NCBI RefSeq assembly: GCF_900114035.1 | Contig: NZ_FORP01000013.1 | Span: 124,001-188,000, forward strand | Source: Amycolatopsis sacchari | GTDB lineage: Bacteria > Actinomycetota > Actinomycetes > Mycobacteriales > Pseudonocardiaceae | Length of the DNA stretch: 64,000 nucleotides | Direction of reading: 5' to 3' | Shown here: positions 34,453 through 43,359 of the stretch, in pieces | Layout: the number at the start of each line of letters is the position of its first letter | Position numbering within the stretch: position 1 is the first letter of the stretch | Notes under the pieces: generated by a model | What the model was told of the DNA's origin: nothing | Seen by the model: the letters and a program-made list of their open reading frames with translations, nothing else | The model's database searches: none | Made by a program: the position numbers and the translations under genes

Positions 34453-35712
34453 TCAGACGGGCTGCGGCAGGCTGGCCGGCGCTTCGCTGGCCTCCTTGTG
34501 GAACCGGCCGTCCTTCATGATGTAGTTCAGCCGGGTCTGGTCCTGGAGGATCGTGATGTCGGCGAGCGGGTCGCCGTCGACCAGCAGCAGGTCGGCCAGG
34601 TAGCCGGGCTGGACCTTGCCCAGCTCGTGCGGGCGCATCATGATCTCGCCGCCCTGTGCGGTGGCGGCGATGATCGCCTCCATGGGCGTGAAGCCGAGCA
34701 GGTCGACGAAGTGCGCCAGATCCCGGGCGTAGGTGCCGTGCGGGGTCCACGCGAACCCGTAGTCCCCGCCGGGCAGCACCCGGATCCCGCGCCGGTGCAT
34801 CTCCCGCAGGCCCTCGACGGCGGCGTCCAGTTCGATCTTGTAGCCCGCCGCCTCCGCGGCCTCCTGCGGGTAACCGAAGGACTCGGCCTCGTACAGGGTC
34901 GCGATCAGCCAGTTGATCGCCGGCGCCACGAACACCCAGTCCTTGTTGGCCTCCAGCAGGTCCATGCCCTCGGCGTCGGTGAAGCTGGCGTGGTAGATGA
35001 TCTCCACCTTGTTGCGCACGCACATCTTCACGCTTTCCGCGCTCCGCGCGTGCGCGCACACCCGCTTGTTGAACCGGTGCGCCTCCGCCGCCGCGGCCGC
35101 CAGCTCCTCCTCCGAGAAGAAGGTGTCGTTTGCGTGCAGGTCGCCGGTGAACTCCTCCCCGGTCATGGACAGCTTGATCTGGTCCACGCCGATCGCCACC
35201 AGCTCCCGCACGGCCTTGCGCATGCCCTCCGGCCCGTCGGCGAACTTGGTGATGGACTTGACGATCGCGCCGCCGGTCACGGCGATCTCGGGCCCGTTCG
35301 CGAGGTAACGCGGCCCGGGGAAGCGGCCGGAGTCGATGGCGTCGCGGGTGACGACGTCTAGCCGTTCCTTCGCCGACGCCGCGCCGAGGCACATGGTGTA
35401 GCCGGAGTCGAGGTAGGTGCGCGCGGACTCCAGGCAGAACAGCAGGTGCTCCTCGACCGGGGTGTTGCCGAGCCCTTCGAGGTCCGCCGAGTTGTTCCAG
35501 GACAGGTGCGTGTGCGCGTCGCACAGGCCCGACATCAGCGTCCGGCCGCGTCCCTCGACGACGCGCGCGCCCTCGGCCCTGGCCGCCTCGACCGTGCCGA
35601 CCGCGGCGATGCGGTCGTCCTCGACCAGCACGTCGCCGGGATAGGGCTCCGCGCCGGTGGAGTCGAGGATGCGCACGTCGCGGAACAGGATCTTGCTGGT
35701 GGTCGTGGGCAT
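34453..35712 (-). CDS. Metal-dependent amidohydrolase (imidazolonepropionase/prolidase-like)
   Basis: 419 residues. An N-terminal beta-sandwich is followed by the barrel: CDAHTHL (~64-70), a possible metal-bridging Lys in QIKLSMTGE, CAHARS, IYHASF and a C-terminal Asp in PGGDYGFAW. C-terminal ADLLLVDGDPLADI closes the sandwich. The enzyme hydrolyses an amide or lactam ring or a dipeptide-like bond. It lies between an alpha/beta hydrolase gene 26 bases upstream and the DUF1636 gene, in the operon under the GntR regulator. Confidence 0.9.
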   Translation of the reverse strand: MPTTTSKILFRDVRILDSTGAEPYPGDVLVEDDRIAAVGTVEAARAEGARVVEGRGRTLMSGLCDAHTHLSWNNSADLEGLGNTPVEEHLLFCLESARTYLDSGYTMCLGAASAKERLDVVTRDAIDSGRFPGPRYLANGPEIAVTGGAIVKSITKFADGPEGMRKAVRELVAIGVDQIKLSMTGEEFTGDLHANDTFFSEEELAAAAAEAHRFNKRVCAHARSAESVKMCVRNKVEIIYHASFTDAEGMDLLEANKDWVFVAPAINWLIATLYEAESFGYPQEAAEAAGYKIELDAAVEGLREMHRRGIRVLPGGDYGFAWTPHGTYARDLAHFVDLLGFTPMEAIIAATAQGGEIMMRPHELGKVQPGYLADLLLVDGDPLADITILQDQTRLNYIMKDGRFHKEASEAPASLPQPV

Positions 35713-35738
35713 CGGTGCCCTCCTCCTCGTTGAGGTTG

Positions 35739-36500
35739 TTACAGGAACTTCCGCAGGTGCTCGGTGACGGCGTCGGCGGCTTCGAGCGCGGTCCAGTGCC
35801 CCACGCCGGGCAGGACGTCGACGGTCGCGTTCCCGTGGGCGTCCGCCAGTTCGTGACTGGCCTCGGGCGGCCCCACCTTGTCCTGGTCGCCGGTGAGCAG
35901 GAGCAGCGGGAGCGCCGGGTCGACCGGACCGGGGTCGGTGGCGGCGGCGAGCGCTTCGCAGTTGCGGGCGTAGCCTTCGGCGTCCTGGCGCATCACCAGT
36001 TCCCGGACGAAGGCGGCCACCTCGGGCTTGTCCCGCCGCGTGGTCTCGGACAGCGCGTTCGCGACCACCCCGGGCGCGACCGCGGCGGTGCCCTTTTCCC
36101 GCAGCACGGCCGCCCGGTCGCGCTGGGCCTGGCGCCCGGCCTCGGCCGGTTCGCGCACCGCGCCCAGCAGGGCGAGTGCGGTGATCCGGCCGGGGTAGGT
36201 GTTCGCGAAGACCCGCGCGACGAGTGTCCCCATGGAATGGGCGACCACCGCGGCGGATTCGGCACCGAGGGCGTCGAGCACCCCGGCGAGGTCGTCGGCG
36301 TGGGACTCCACGCTGATGCCGTCGGCGAGGCCGGAGCGGCCCGCGCCCGCGGAATCGACGCGGATCACGCGGTGCGTGGCCGCGAGCGCGCCGGCCTGGA
36401 TCTGGTAGAAGTTCGAGGTGCCGCCGAGGCCGTGCACGAACAGCACCGCCGGGCCCTCGCCCTCGACCTCCACGGCCAGGTCCTTACCGTTGATTCGCAT
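35739..36500 (-). CDS. Alpha/beta hydrolase (enol-lactonase-like)
   Basis: 253 residues. LFVHGLGGTSNFYQ is the oxyanion loop, AHSMGT (~93) holds the nucleophile Ser, GDQDKV supplies Asp and GHW near the C-terminus supplies His. It reads like 3-oxoadipate enol-lactonase or a related C-C or ester hydrolase. It is preceded, 16 bases upstream, by a fumarylacetoacetase-family gene, which is a common pairing in aromatic or heterocycle breakdown. Confidence 0.9.
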   Translation of the reverse strand: MRINGKDLAVEVEGEGPAVLFVHGLGGTSNFYQIQAGALAATHRVIRVDSAGAGRSGLADGISVESHADDLAGVLDALGAESAAVVAHSMGTLVARVFANTYPGRITALALLGAVREPAEAGRQAQRDRAAVLREKGTAAVAPGVVANALSETTRRDKPEVAAFVRELVMRQDAEGYARNCEALAAATDPGPVDPALPLLLLTGDQDKVGPPEASHELADAHGNATVDVLPGVGHWTALEAADAVTEHLRKFL

Positions 36501-36516
36501 TGCTTCTCCTTGCTGG

Positions 36517-37401
36517 TCAGGCGACGCGGTTGCGCAGGACGCCGAGCCCGGTGACCGCCACCTCGACGACGTCGCCGCTGCGCAGGAACTTCGGTGGGGT
36601 GAAGCCGATGCCGACCCCGACCGGGGTGCCGGTGGCGAGCACGTCGCCGGGCAGCAGGGTGATCCCGGCCGACAGCGTCGAGATCAGGTCGGGGATGTCG
36701 AAGATCAGGTCCTTCACCAGCGCGAGCTGCCGGTTCTCGCCGTTGACCGTGGTCTCCAGTTCGAGCCCGGCCACGTCGGCGACCTCGTCGGCGGTCACCG
36801 CGTAGGGCCCCATCGGGCAGTGGGTGTCCAGCGACTTGCCCAGTACCCACTGCTTGTGGTCGCGCTGGAGGTCGCGGGCGGTGACGTCGTTGAGGATCGT
36901 GTAGCCCCACACGTGCTGGTAAGCGTTTTCCCGGCTGATCCCGCGCCCGCCGGGGCCGATGATCACCGCCAGCTCGCCCTCGTAGTCGAGCTCGCTCGTC
37001 ACGCCGTGGTGGGGGTCGATCTCGGCGTCCGGTCCGATCACCGCGGTGGTGGCCTTGGTGAAGAAGATCGGCTTGTCCGGCAGCTCCTCGGAGCGGCTCG
37101 GGGAGTCGTACCCGCTGCGCCCGAACTCCGCCGCGTGCTCGCGGTAGTTCTTGCCCACGCAGAACACGTCCCGCCGCGGCACCGGGATGGGGGCCAGCAG
37201 CCGCACCGACTCCAGCGGCACCGCGGGCAGGTCCGCCGCCCCGGCGGCGAGCACCGGGCCCAGCTCGTCCCACCGCTCGATCACGTCGAGCAGGCCGGTC
37301 CCCGCGGGGAGCAGGCCGCCCGCGTCCCGCACCAGGCCGGCCTCCGGATCGGCGACGCCGACCCGGGGTGCGTCCCCGGCGGCGAAGGTCACCAGCTTCA
37401 T
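36517..37401 (-). CDS. Fumarylacetoacetate-hydrolase-family enzyme
   Basis: 294 residues from ATG 37401; there is no Shine-Dalgarno sequence in front and the ACCAAT array reaches to within eight bases. CVGKNYREHAAE and PIFFTKATTAVIGP are family motifs. DYEGELAVIIG provides the metal-binding acidic residues, and GYTILNDVTARDLQ and PGDVLATGTPVGVGIG complete the site. These enzymes hydrolyse or decarboxylate beta-keto or 2-hydroxymuconate-like acids with Mg. It is the first gene of the leftward operon and divergent from a GntR regulator. Confidence 0.93.
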   Translation of the reverse strand: MKLVTFAAGDAPRVGVADPEAGLVRDAGGLLPAGTGLLDVIERWDELGPVLAAGAADLPAVPLESVRLLAPIPVPRRDVFCVGKNYREHAAEFGRSGYDSPSRSEELPDKPIFFTKATTAVIGPDAEIDPHHGVTSELDYEGELAVIIGPGGRGISRENAYQHVWGYTILNDVTARDLQRDHKQWVLGKSLDTHCPMGPYAVTADEVADVAGLELETTVNGENRQLALVKDLIFDIPDLISTLSAGITLLPGDVLATGTPVGVGIGFTPPKFLRSGDVVEVAVTGLGVLRNRVA

Positions 37402-37408
37402 ATGCTGA

Positions 37409-37524
37409 ACCAATCTTAACCAATAATTACCAATCTGACCACCAGGACCCTACGCGAACAAGTGGTCGCGAGGCTAGAGCTGCGAAGAAAAAGGTTGCTG
37501 CCGCACCAATTGGTCTCGATTGGT
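37409..37524. promoter_or_regulatory. Phased ACCAAT operator array between the FAH and GntR genes
   Basis: ACCAAT begins at 37409, 37419 and 37429, exactly 10 bp apart (one helical turn). In the opposite orientation ATTGGT begins at 37509 and 37519, also 10 bp apart, and the first is part of the palindrome ACCAATTGGT (37505-37514). The two clusters face the two divergent genes. GntR/FadR regulators bind TTGGT/ACCAA half-sites, so this is the probable operator of the adjacent regulator. Confidence 0.7.
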
Positions 37525-37551
37525 CAAATAGCGGTGCGGTACAGTGTGCCG

Positions 37552-38214
37552 GTGACGACGGTGGAGCAGGCGCTGCGCGCGCTGGTGAGCGCGGGGACCG
37601 CGGAAGGGACCCTCGTTCCGGGGGGCAAACTGCCCACCGAGCGGGACCTGGTGGGCCGGCTCGGCGCCCCCCGCAGCGCGGTCCGCCGCGCACTGGAGGC
37701 CCTCGAACGGGAGGGGCTGGTCGTCCGGCACGTCGGCCGGGGCACGTTCCTCACCGAGCAGGCGTCGCGGCAGCTCGACGGCGCGCCCGCGGACACGAGC
37801 CCGGCCGAGATCATGCAGGTGCGCCAGCTGCTGGAACCGCAGGTGGCGACGCTCGCGGCCAGGGTGGCCACGCAGGCCGACCTCGACCGGATCAGGGAAT
37901 GCCTCGCCGCGGGCGGCGCCTGCGACGATTTCGACGGTTTCGAGCGCTGGGACGCCAGGCTCCACCGGTCCATCGCCACGGCCGCGCACAACGGGCTGCT
38001 GATGAGCATGTTCGACGTGATGAACACGGCCCGGTCGCTGCCCGTGTGGGGCAGCCTCAAGCGCCGCACCTCCACCCCGGAACTGCGCCGCTGCTACCAC
38101 CGGGAACACACCGGGATCGTCGAGGCGCTGTGCGACCGCGACCCGGACGGCGCGGGCGAGGAGATGCGGAAGCACCTCCAGCACGTCGCCGACTCGCTCC
38201 TCGGCCGTCAGTGA
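37552..38214 (+). CDS. GntR-family (FadR subfamily, FCD domain) transcriptional regulator
   Basis: 220 residues from GTG 37552. There is no ribosome binding site, but TACAGT (37540-37545) would place the transcription start on the GTG, so a leaderless message is plausible; GTG 37546 is an alternative. The N-terminal winged helix (GGKLPTERDLVGRLGAPRSA, then LEREGLVVRHVGRGTFL) is followed by an FCD effector domain (~85-215) with the usual acidic and His ligand positions (WDARLHRSI, HREHTGIVEAL). It likely represses the leftward FAH-hydrolase-amidohydrolase operon until an acidic pathway metabolite binds. Confidence 0.9.
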   Translation: MTTVEQALRALVSAGTAEGTLVPGGKLPTERDLVGRLGAPRSAVRRALEALEREGLVVRHVGRGTFLTEQASRQLDGAPADTSPAEIMQVRQLLEPQVATLAARVATQADLDRIRECLAAGGACDDFDGFERWDARLHRSIATAAHNGLLMSMFDVMNTARSLPVWGSLKRRTSTPELRRCYHREHTGIVEALCDRDPDGAGEEMRKHLQHVADSLLGRQ

Positions 38215-38277
38215 GCCGCGTGCGGCGAAGGTTTCCAGTCCACTGAGGACGGCCGAGCGCCGGTTCCGTCGTCGCGT

Positions 38278-38293
38278 GTGGGGATAACCCCAC
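38278..38293. terminator. Small hairpin after the GntR gene
   Basis: GTGGGG (38278-38283), loop ATAA, CCCCAC (38288-38293). It may terminate the GntR message or act in the leader of the molybdoenzyme operon that starts 97 bases downstream. Confidence 0.4.
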
Positions 38294-38389
38294 GCACCGC
38301 TGTGGGGCGCGCGTAATGGCGTCCGCACCTGCTCGCTTCGAGGATCGAGGGGGCGGACTTCCCATGCGTGACACAGAGGGGACGAGACC

Positions 38390-40741
38390 ATGACGCTGGA
38401 ACCGGACGCTCTTCGTGGGGACGAACTCGGCCGCGGCGCGCCTGGCGAACCGGCGCGCGGGCGGGGTCCCAACCGCGACGAGCCGTTCTCGCAGAAGGAC
38501 GATTCCGCGCCGGCGGCCGGGTGGGGCGCCGCCCGCAGCGTCCTCAACGTGGTCGCCAAATCGGGGGAGTACGTGGCCGCGCCCCGCGCGATCCTCCGGA
38601 TGAACCACGAGAACGGCGGTTTCGACTGCCCCGGCTGCGCCTGGCCCGACGACCGGCACGGCCTGCACCTGGACATCTGCGAAAACGGGATCAAGCACGT
38701 CACGTGGGAGATGACCCGCAAGCGGGTGGACCGGTCCTTCTTCGCCCGGCACACCGTGAGCGAGCTCGCGGAGTGGACCGATTTCGCGCTGGAGGACCAG
38801 GGCAGGCTGACCGAGCCCCTGACCTACGATCCCGCGACCGACCGTTACGTCCCGATCTCGTGGGACGACGCCTTCGAGCTCGTCGGGTCCACCCTCCGCG
38901 GGCTGGACAGCCCGCACGAGGCGTCGTTCTACACCTCGGGCCGGCTGTCCAACGAGGCCACGTTCCTCTACCAGCTGTGGGTGCGCGAGTTCGGCACGAA
39001 CAACCTGCCGGACTGCTCGAACATGTGCCACGAGGCTTCCGGCCGGGCGCTGACCGCGGCGCTCGGCACCGGCAAGGGCACGTGCGACATCGACGACTGG
39101 GACCTGGCGGACCTGATCGTCGTGATGGGGGTGAACGCCGCTTCGAACGCGCCGCGGATGCTGACCACGCTCGCCGGGGCGCACCGGCGCGGCGCGCAGA
39201 TCGTGCACGTCAACCCCTTGGTGGAGGCGGCTTCCCGGCGCACGATCGTGCCGCACGAGTTCCTGGCGATGGGCACGTTCCACGCCACCCGGACCGGCAC
39301 GATGAACGTGCAGCCCCGCATCGGCGGCGACCTGGCACTGCTGCGCGGCGTGGCGAAGGCGGTGCTGGAGCACGCCGAAACCGATCCGGGGGCGCTCGAC
39401 GAGCAGTTCATCGAGCGGTACACGGAGGGCTTCGACCGCTACCGCGAAGCCGTGCGGGCCACGGCGTGGTCCGAGCTGGTCCGGCAGTCGGGCGTGCCCG
39501 AGCGGCAGATGCGTGATCTGGCGCGGCGCTACGTGGCCGCGCACCGCACGATCATCGCCTGGTGCCTCGGGGTCACACAGCAGGAACACGGCTGCGACAC
39601 CGTGCGCGAAATCGTCAACCTGTTGCTGCTCAAGGGAAATCTCGGGCGTGAAGGGGCGGGCGTGTCACCCGTGCGCGGGCACAGCAACGTGCAGGGCAAC
39701 CGCACCTGCGGGATCGACCACCGGCCGGGGGAGGACTTCCTGGCCCGGCTGGACGAGGTGTGCGGGATCCGGTCGCCCCGCGAACACGGTCTGGACACCG
39801 TCGGCACCATCCAGGGCATGCTGGCCGGCCGGGTCAAGGTTTTCGTCGCGCTGGGCGGGAACTTCGCGCTGGCGGCGCCCGACACCGCCACCACGTTCGC
39901 GGCGCTGCGCAACACCGAGCTGACGGTGCAGGTCAGCACGAAGCTCAACCGCAGCCACCTCGTGCACGGGAAGCGGGCACTGATCCTGCCGTGCCTCGGC
40001 CGGACCGAACGGGATGTGCAGCGCGCCGGCGAGCAGGGCGTCACCGTCGAGGACTCGATGAGCATGGTCCACCTCTCCTACGGCAAGCGCACGCCGCCTT
40101 CGCCGCACCTCAAGTCCGAATGCGCGATCCTCGCCGGGATGGCCCGTGCCACGCTGCCGGACTCCGCCACCCCGTGGGAGTACTACGTCGAGGACTACGA
40201 CCGGATCCGCGACACCATGGCGAAGGTCCTCTTCGGCTTCGAGGACTTCAACCGCCGGGTCCGCCGTCCCCTCGGTTTCCGCATCCGCCAGCCCGCGCGG
40301 GAGCGGGTGTTCCAGACGCCGAGCGGGCGCGCCGGGTTCCACGCCGCACCGCTGCCGGACGTCGTGCTGCCGCCCGGGCGCCTGATGCTGTCGACGATGC
40401 GCTCCCACGACCAGTGGAACACCACGATCTACTCGGACAACGACCGGTACCGCGGCGTGCGCAACCTGCGGACGCTGCTGTTCATGAACGCCGAGGACAT
40501 GGCCGAGCGGGGGCTGGGCGAGTTCGACCTGATCGACATCACCAGCTTCGCCAGGGACGGCAGCACCCGGTCGGTGTACGGGTACCGGGCGGTGGCGTAC
40601 GACCTGCCGCGCGGCAGCGTGGCCGGGTACATGCCGGAGCTGAACGTGTTGTGCGCCCTCGGCGACTACAGCAGCCAGAGCGACCAGCCGCTGATGAAGC
40701 ACGTGGTCGTCGAGGTCGTGCCTGCCGGGAGCGCGTCGTGA
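38390..40741 (+). CDS. FdhF/YdeP-type molybdopterin oxidoreductase
   Basis: 783 residues. DCPGCAWP near residue 76 is a CxxC typical of the YdeP branch, which lacks the full four-Cys cluster of formate dehydrogenases. FYTSGRLSNEATFLYQ and NLPDCSNMCHEASG lie in the molybdopterin domain, where Cys-Ser replaces selenocysteine. GHSNVQGNRTCG and the C-terminal molydop-binding domain (STMRSHDQWNTTIYS) are present. No Tat signal, so cytoplasmic. Such enzymes are linked to acid or redox stress and formate-like chemistry, with the substrate unsettled. It overlaps cydA by four bases (GTGA), which suggests electron flow toward the quinol oxidase. Confidence 0.9.
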   Translation: MTLEPDALRGDELGRGAPGEPARGRGPNRDEPFSQKDDSAPAAGWGAARSVLNVVAKSGEYVAAPRAILRMNHENGGFDCPGCAWPDDRHGLHLDICENGIKHVTWEMTRKRVDRSFFARHTVSELAEWTDFALEDQGRLTEPLTYDPATDRYVPISWDDAFELVGSTLRGLDSPHEASFYTSGRLSNEATFLYQLWVREFGTNNLPDCSNMCHEASGRALTAALGTGKGTCDIDDWDLADLIVVMGVNAASNAPRMLTTLAGAHRRGAQIVHVNPLVEAASRRTIVPHEFLAMGTFHATRTGTMNVQPRIGGDLALLRGVAKAVLEHAETDPGALDEQFIERYTEGFDRYREAVRATAWSELVRQSGVPERQMRDLARRYVAAHRTIIAWCLGVTQQEHGCDTVREIVNLLLLKGNLGREGAGVSPVRGHSNVQGNRTCGIDHRPGEDFLARLDEVCGIRSPREHGLDTVGTIQGMLAGRVKVFVALGGNFALAAPDTATTFAALRNTELTVQVSTKLNRSHLVHGKRALILPCLGRTERDVQRAGEQGVTVEDSMSMVHLSYGKRTPPSPHLKSECAILAGMARATLPDSATPWEYYVEDYDRIRDTMAKVLFGFEDFNRRVRRPLGFRIRQPARERVFQTPSGRAGFHAAPLPDVVLPPGRLMLSTMRSHDQWNTTIYSDNDRYRGVRNLRTLLFMNAEDMAERGLGEFDLIDITSFARDGSTRSVYGYRAVAYDLPRGSVAGYMPELNVLCALGDYSSQSDQPLMKHVVVEVVPAGSAS

Positions 40742-42090
40742 TCCCCGGGCCCGAGTACCTGGACCAGGCCCGGCAGCTCCAGGCGCTCTCGTTCACGGTC
40801 CACATCCCGTTGGTGTGCTTCGGTATCGCGTTCCCGGCGATGGTCCTGTGGGCGGAGTGGCGTTATCTGCGCACCGGGGACGCGGTGTGCCGGGTACTCG
40901 CCCGGCGCTGGACGAAGGTGATGGTGGCGCTGTTCGCGGCGGGCGTGGTCACCGGGACCGTGCTCAGCTTCGAGATGGGCCTGCTGTGGCCGTCGTTCAC
41001 CGCGACCTTCGGCAGCGTGTTCGGGCTGGCGTTCGCGATCGAGGGCTTCTCGTTCTTCGTCGAGGCCATCTTCCTCGGGATCTACGCCTACGGCTGGGAC
41101 CGCCTGTCCCCGCGGCTGCACTTCGCGTCGGGCATCCCGGTCGTCCTCAGCGGGCTGACCGGATCGTTCATGGTCATCGCCGTGAACGGGTGGCTGAACC
41201 ACCCGCAGGGGTTCCGGATCGAGAACGGGCGCGTGGTGGACGTGCAGCCGTTGACCGCGTTGTTCGGCAACTCGTACTTCTGGCACGAGTTCGTGCACAT
41301 GTACCTCGCCGGGTACCTGGTCGCCGGGTTCGCCGTCGCGGCGCCCTACGCGTTCGCGCGCCTGCGCGGCCGATGGGACCGCTACCACCGCACCGCGTTC
41401 GCCATCCCGTTCACCGCCGCGGCGGTCACCGCACCCCTGCAGGTGCTGGTGGGCGACTGGGTGGCCCGCGACGTGGCCGTCCAGCAACCGGTCAAGCTGG
41501 CCGCGATCGAAGGGCTCGGCACGACCACGGCCGGGGCTCCGGAGCACCTGCTGGGTTACTACACCGACGGGCACGTCATCTGGGGCATCGAGATCCCCCG
41601 CCTGCTGTCACTGCTGGCGTTCCACGATCCCGGCGCGACCGTCACCGGCCTGGACTCGGTGCCGCTGTCGGACCAGCCGCCGGTGAACGTCGTGCGGTAC
41701 GCCTTCCAGACCATGGTCGGCGGTGGCACGCTGCGGGCCCTGCTGGGGGTGGTCTTCCTCGTCCTGGTCCGGCGGTCGCGGCGGTTGCCGGAGACGCGCT
41801 GGTTCTACCGGGCCGCGGTGGTCAGCGCTCCGGTGGCCTACGTGGCGCTGATCGCGGGCTGGGTCACCACGGAGGTCGGCCGGCAGCCCTGGGTGGTGTA
41901 CGGCGTCATGCGGACCGAGGACGCCGTCACCGGTGCCACGACGGTCCCGTTCGGCTACGGCGCACTCGCCGCGGTGTACGCGTTGCTGATCGCCGGGCTG
42001 ATCTGGGTGCTGCGGGTCCTCGCTCGTGCCCCGCTGCCCGCACTGTCCATTCCGGACGCGCCGTCGGTGCGCCAACCAGGAGGAGCGTGA
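40738..42090 (+). CDS. cydA: Cytochrome bd-type quinol oxidase subunit I
   Basis: 450 residues, about nine membrane helices. His22 (SFTVHIPL) is the heme b595/d ligand position, HMYLAGY carries the b558 His, and YAFQTMVGGG has the Met ligand. The motif WVTTEVGRQPWVVYG is fully conserved. The Q-loop is short, as in cyanide-insensitive CioA-type enzymes. It reduces O2 to water with quinol electrons. It is coupled to the YdeP-type molybdoenzyme upstream and cydB downstream. Confidence 0.95.
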   Translation: MIPGPEYLDQARQLQALSFTVHIPLVCFGIAFPAMVLWAEWRYLRTGDAVCRVLARRWTKVMVALFAAGVVTGTVLSFEMGLLWPSFTATFGSVFGLAFAIEGFSFFVEAIFLGIYAYGWDRLSPRLHFASGIPVVLSGLTGSFMVIAVNGWLNHPQGFRIENGRVVDVQPLTALFGNSYFWHEFVHMYLAGYLVAGFAVAAPYAFARLRGRWDRYHRTAFAIPFTAAAVTAPLQVLVGDWVARDVAVQQPVKLAAIEGLGTTTAGAPEHLLGYYTDGHVIWGIEIPRLLSLLAFHDPGATVTGLDSVPLSDQPPVNVVRYAFQTMVGGGTLRALLGVVFLVLVRRSRRLPETRWFYRAAVVSAPVAYVALIAGWVTTEVGRQPWVVYGVMRTEDAVTGATTVPFGYGALAAVYALLIAGLIWVLRVLARAPLPALSIPDAPSVRQPGGA

Positions 42091-42094
42091 TCCG

Positions 42095-43324
42095 ATGGCG
42101 GTGCTACCCCTGCTTTTCGCGCTCATCGGCCTGGTGCTCTACACCGTCCTCGGCGGCGCGGACTTCGGCGCCGGGCTGTGGCAGCTGCTCGCCGGCCGGG
42201 GTCCGGCCGCGGACCGGATCCGCGAGCACGCGCACCAGGCCAACGCACCGGTGTGGGAGGCCAACCACGTCTGGCTCATCTTCGTCGTCACAGTCCTGTG
42301 GACGGCGTACCCCACCGTCATCGGCTCGGTGTCGGCCACGCTGTCGGTGCCACTGGGGCTGGCGGCGCTGGGCATCGTGCTGCGCGGGCTGACCTACGCG
42401 ATGCAGACGGCGATCGGCAGACCCGTGCCGCTCGTCGAGAACGCGTTCGCCCTTGCCTGCCTCGTCTCCCCGTTCATGCTGGGCGCGGTCATCGGCGCCC
42501 TGGCCTCCGGGCGCGTCCCCGTGGGCACCTCGGGTGGGGACCTCGTCGGTTCGTGGGTGAACCCGACCTCGGTGCTCGCCGGTGGCCTGGCCGTGCTCAC
42601 CAGCGCCTTCCTCGGCGCGGTGTACCTGGCGGCCGACGCCCGGCGGCTGCGGGCGGCCGAGCTGGAGCGCGCGTTCCGGCTGCGGGCGCTGATCTCGGGC
42701 GCGCTGTGCGGGGCCGTGGCGATCGGCGGGCTGGTCGTGGTCGACCACGACGCCCACCGGATCTTCCTGGGGCTCGTCACGGGCTGGGGCGTGGTGGCGG
42801 TGGTGGTGTCCGGCGCGGCCGGTGTCGTGTCGCTGGCGCTGGTGGCCCGCCGGTCCTTCGGGGTCGCGCGGCTCGCCGCGGCCACGGCGGTCGCGGCACT
42901 GGTGGCGGGCTGGGCGGTGGCGCAGCGGCCGTTCCTGCTGCCCGGCCTGACCCTGCGGATGGCCGCCGCGGACACGCGGACGCTGGTCTGCCTGGTCGTC
43001 GCGACGGTGGCCGGTGCGCTCATCGTGCTGCCCGCGCTGGGCTACCTGTTCCGGCTGAGCCTGTCCGGCCGGTTCGATCCCGGGCGGGCTCCCGGCGCCG
43101 CGGTGGCACCGGCACCGGTTTCCCGGTCCCGCCGCCTCCCGGCCGCCCCGGTGGCCGCCGCCTGCCTGGTCGCGGGCTTCGTGCTGCTGACCATCGCGGA
43201 CGCCCCCGCCGCACACGCGGCCGGTGTGCTCCTGCTGTCCGGTGCCGCGATCGCCGGGTTCACCGCGGTCGATCCGGCCGGGCTCGCCGGGCGCGGGGAC
43301 GCGGTGAACGAGTCAGATGACTGA
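42095..43324 (+). CDS. cydB: Cytochrome bd-type quinol oxidase subunit II
   Basis: 409 residues, eight or nine helices; ATG 42095 behind AGGAGGAG. LYTVLGGADFGAGLWQLLAG in the first helix and WEANHVWLIFVVTVLWTAYP are CydB signatures. A hydrophilic proline/arginine-rich stretch precedes the last two helices, making it longer than typical (~340). cydDC assembly genes are not adjacent. Confidence 0.95.
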   Translation: MAVLPLLFALIGLVLYTVLGGADFGAGLWQLLAGRGPAADRIREHAHQANAPVWEANHVWLIFVVTVLWTAYPTVIGSVSATLSVPLGLAALGIVLRGLTYAMQTAIGRPVPLVENAFALACLVSPFMLGAVIGALASGRVPVGTSGGDLVGSWVNPTSVLAGGLAVLTSAFLGAVYLAADARRLRAAELERAFRLRALISGALCGAVAIGGLVVVDHDAHRIFLGLVTGWGVVAVVVSGAAGVVSLALVARRSFGVARLAAATAVAALVAGWAVAQRPFLLPGLTLRMAAADTRTLVCLVVATVAGALIVLPALGYLFRLSLSGRFDPGRAPGAAVAPAPVSRSRRLPAAPVAAACLVAGFVLLTIADAPAAHAAGVLLLSGAAIAGFTAVDPAGLAGRGDAVNESDD

Positions 43325-43359
43325 TCGCCCCCGCCGCGCCGCGGCCACAGACTGGGCAC

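Noticed and set aside
38278-38293. Hairpin as Rex or FNR-type operator before the molybdoenzyme
   Set aside because: Arms GTGGGG/CCCCAC do not match Rex or FNR consensus; a terminator is simpler.
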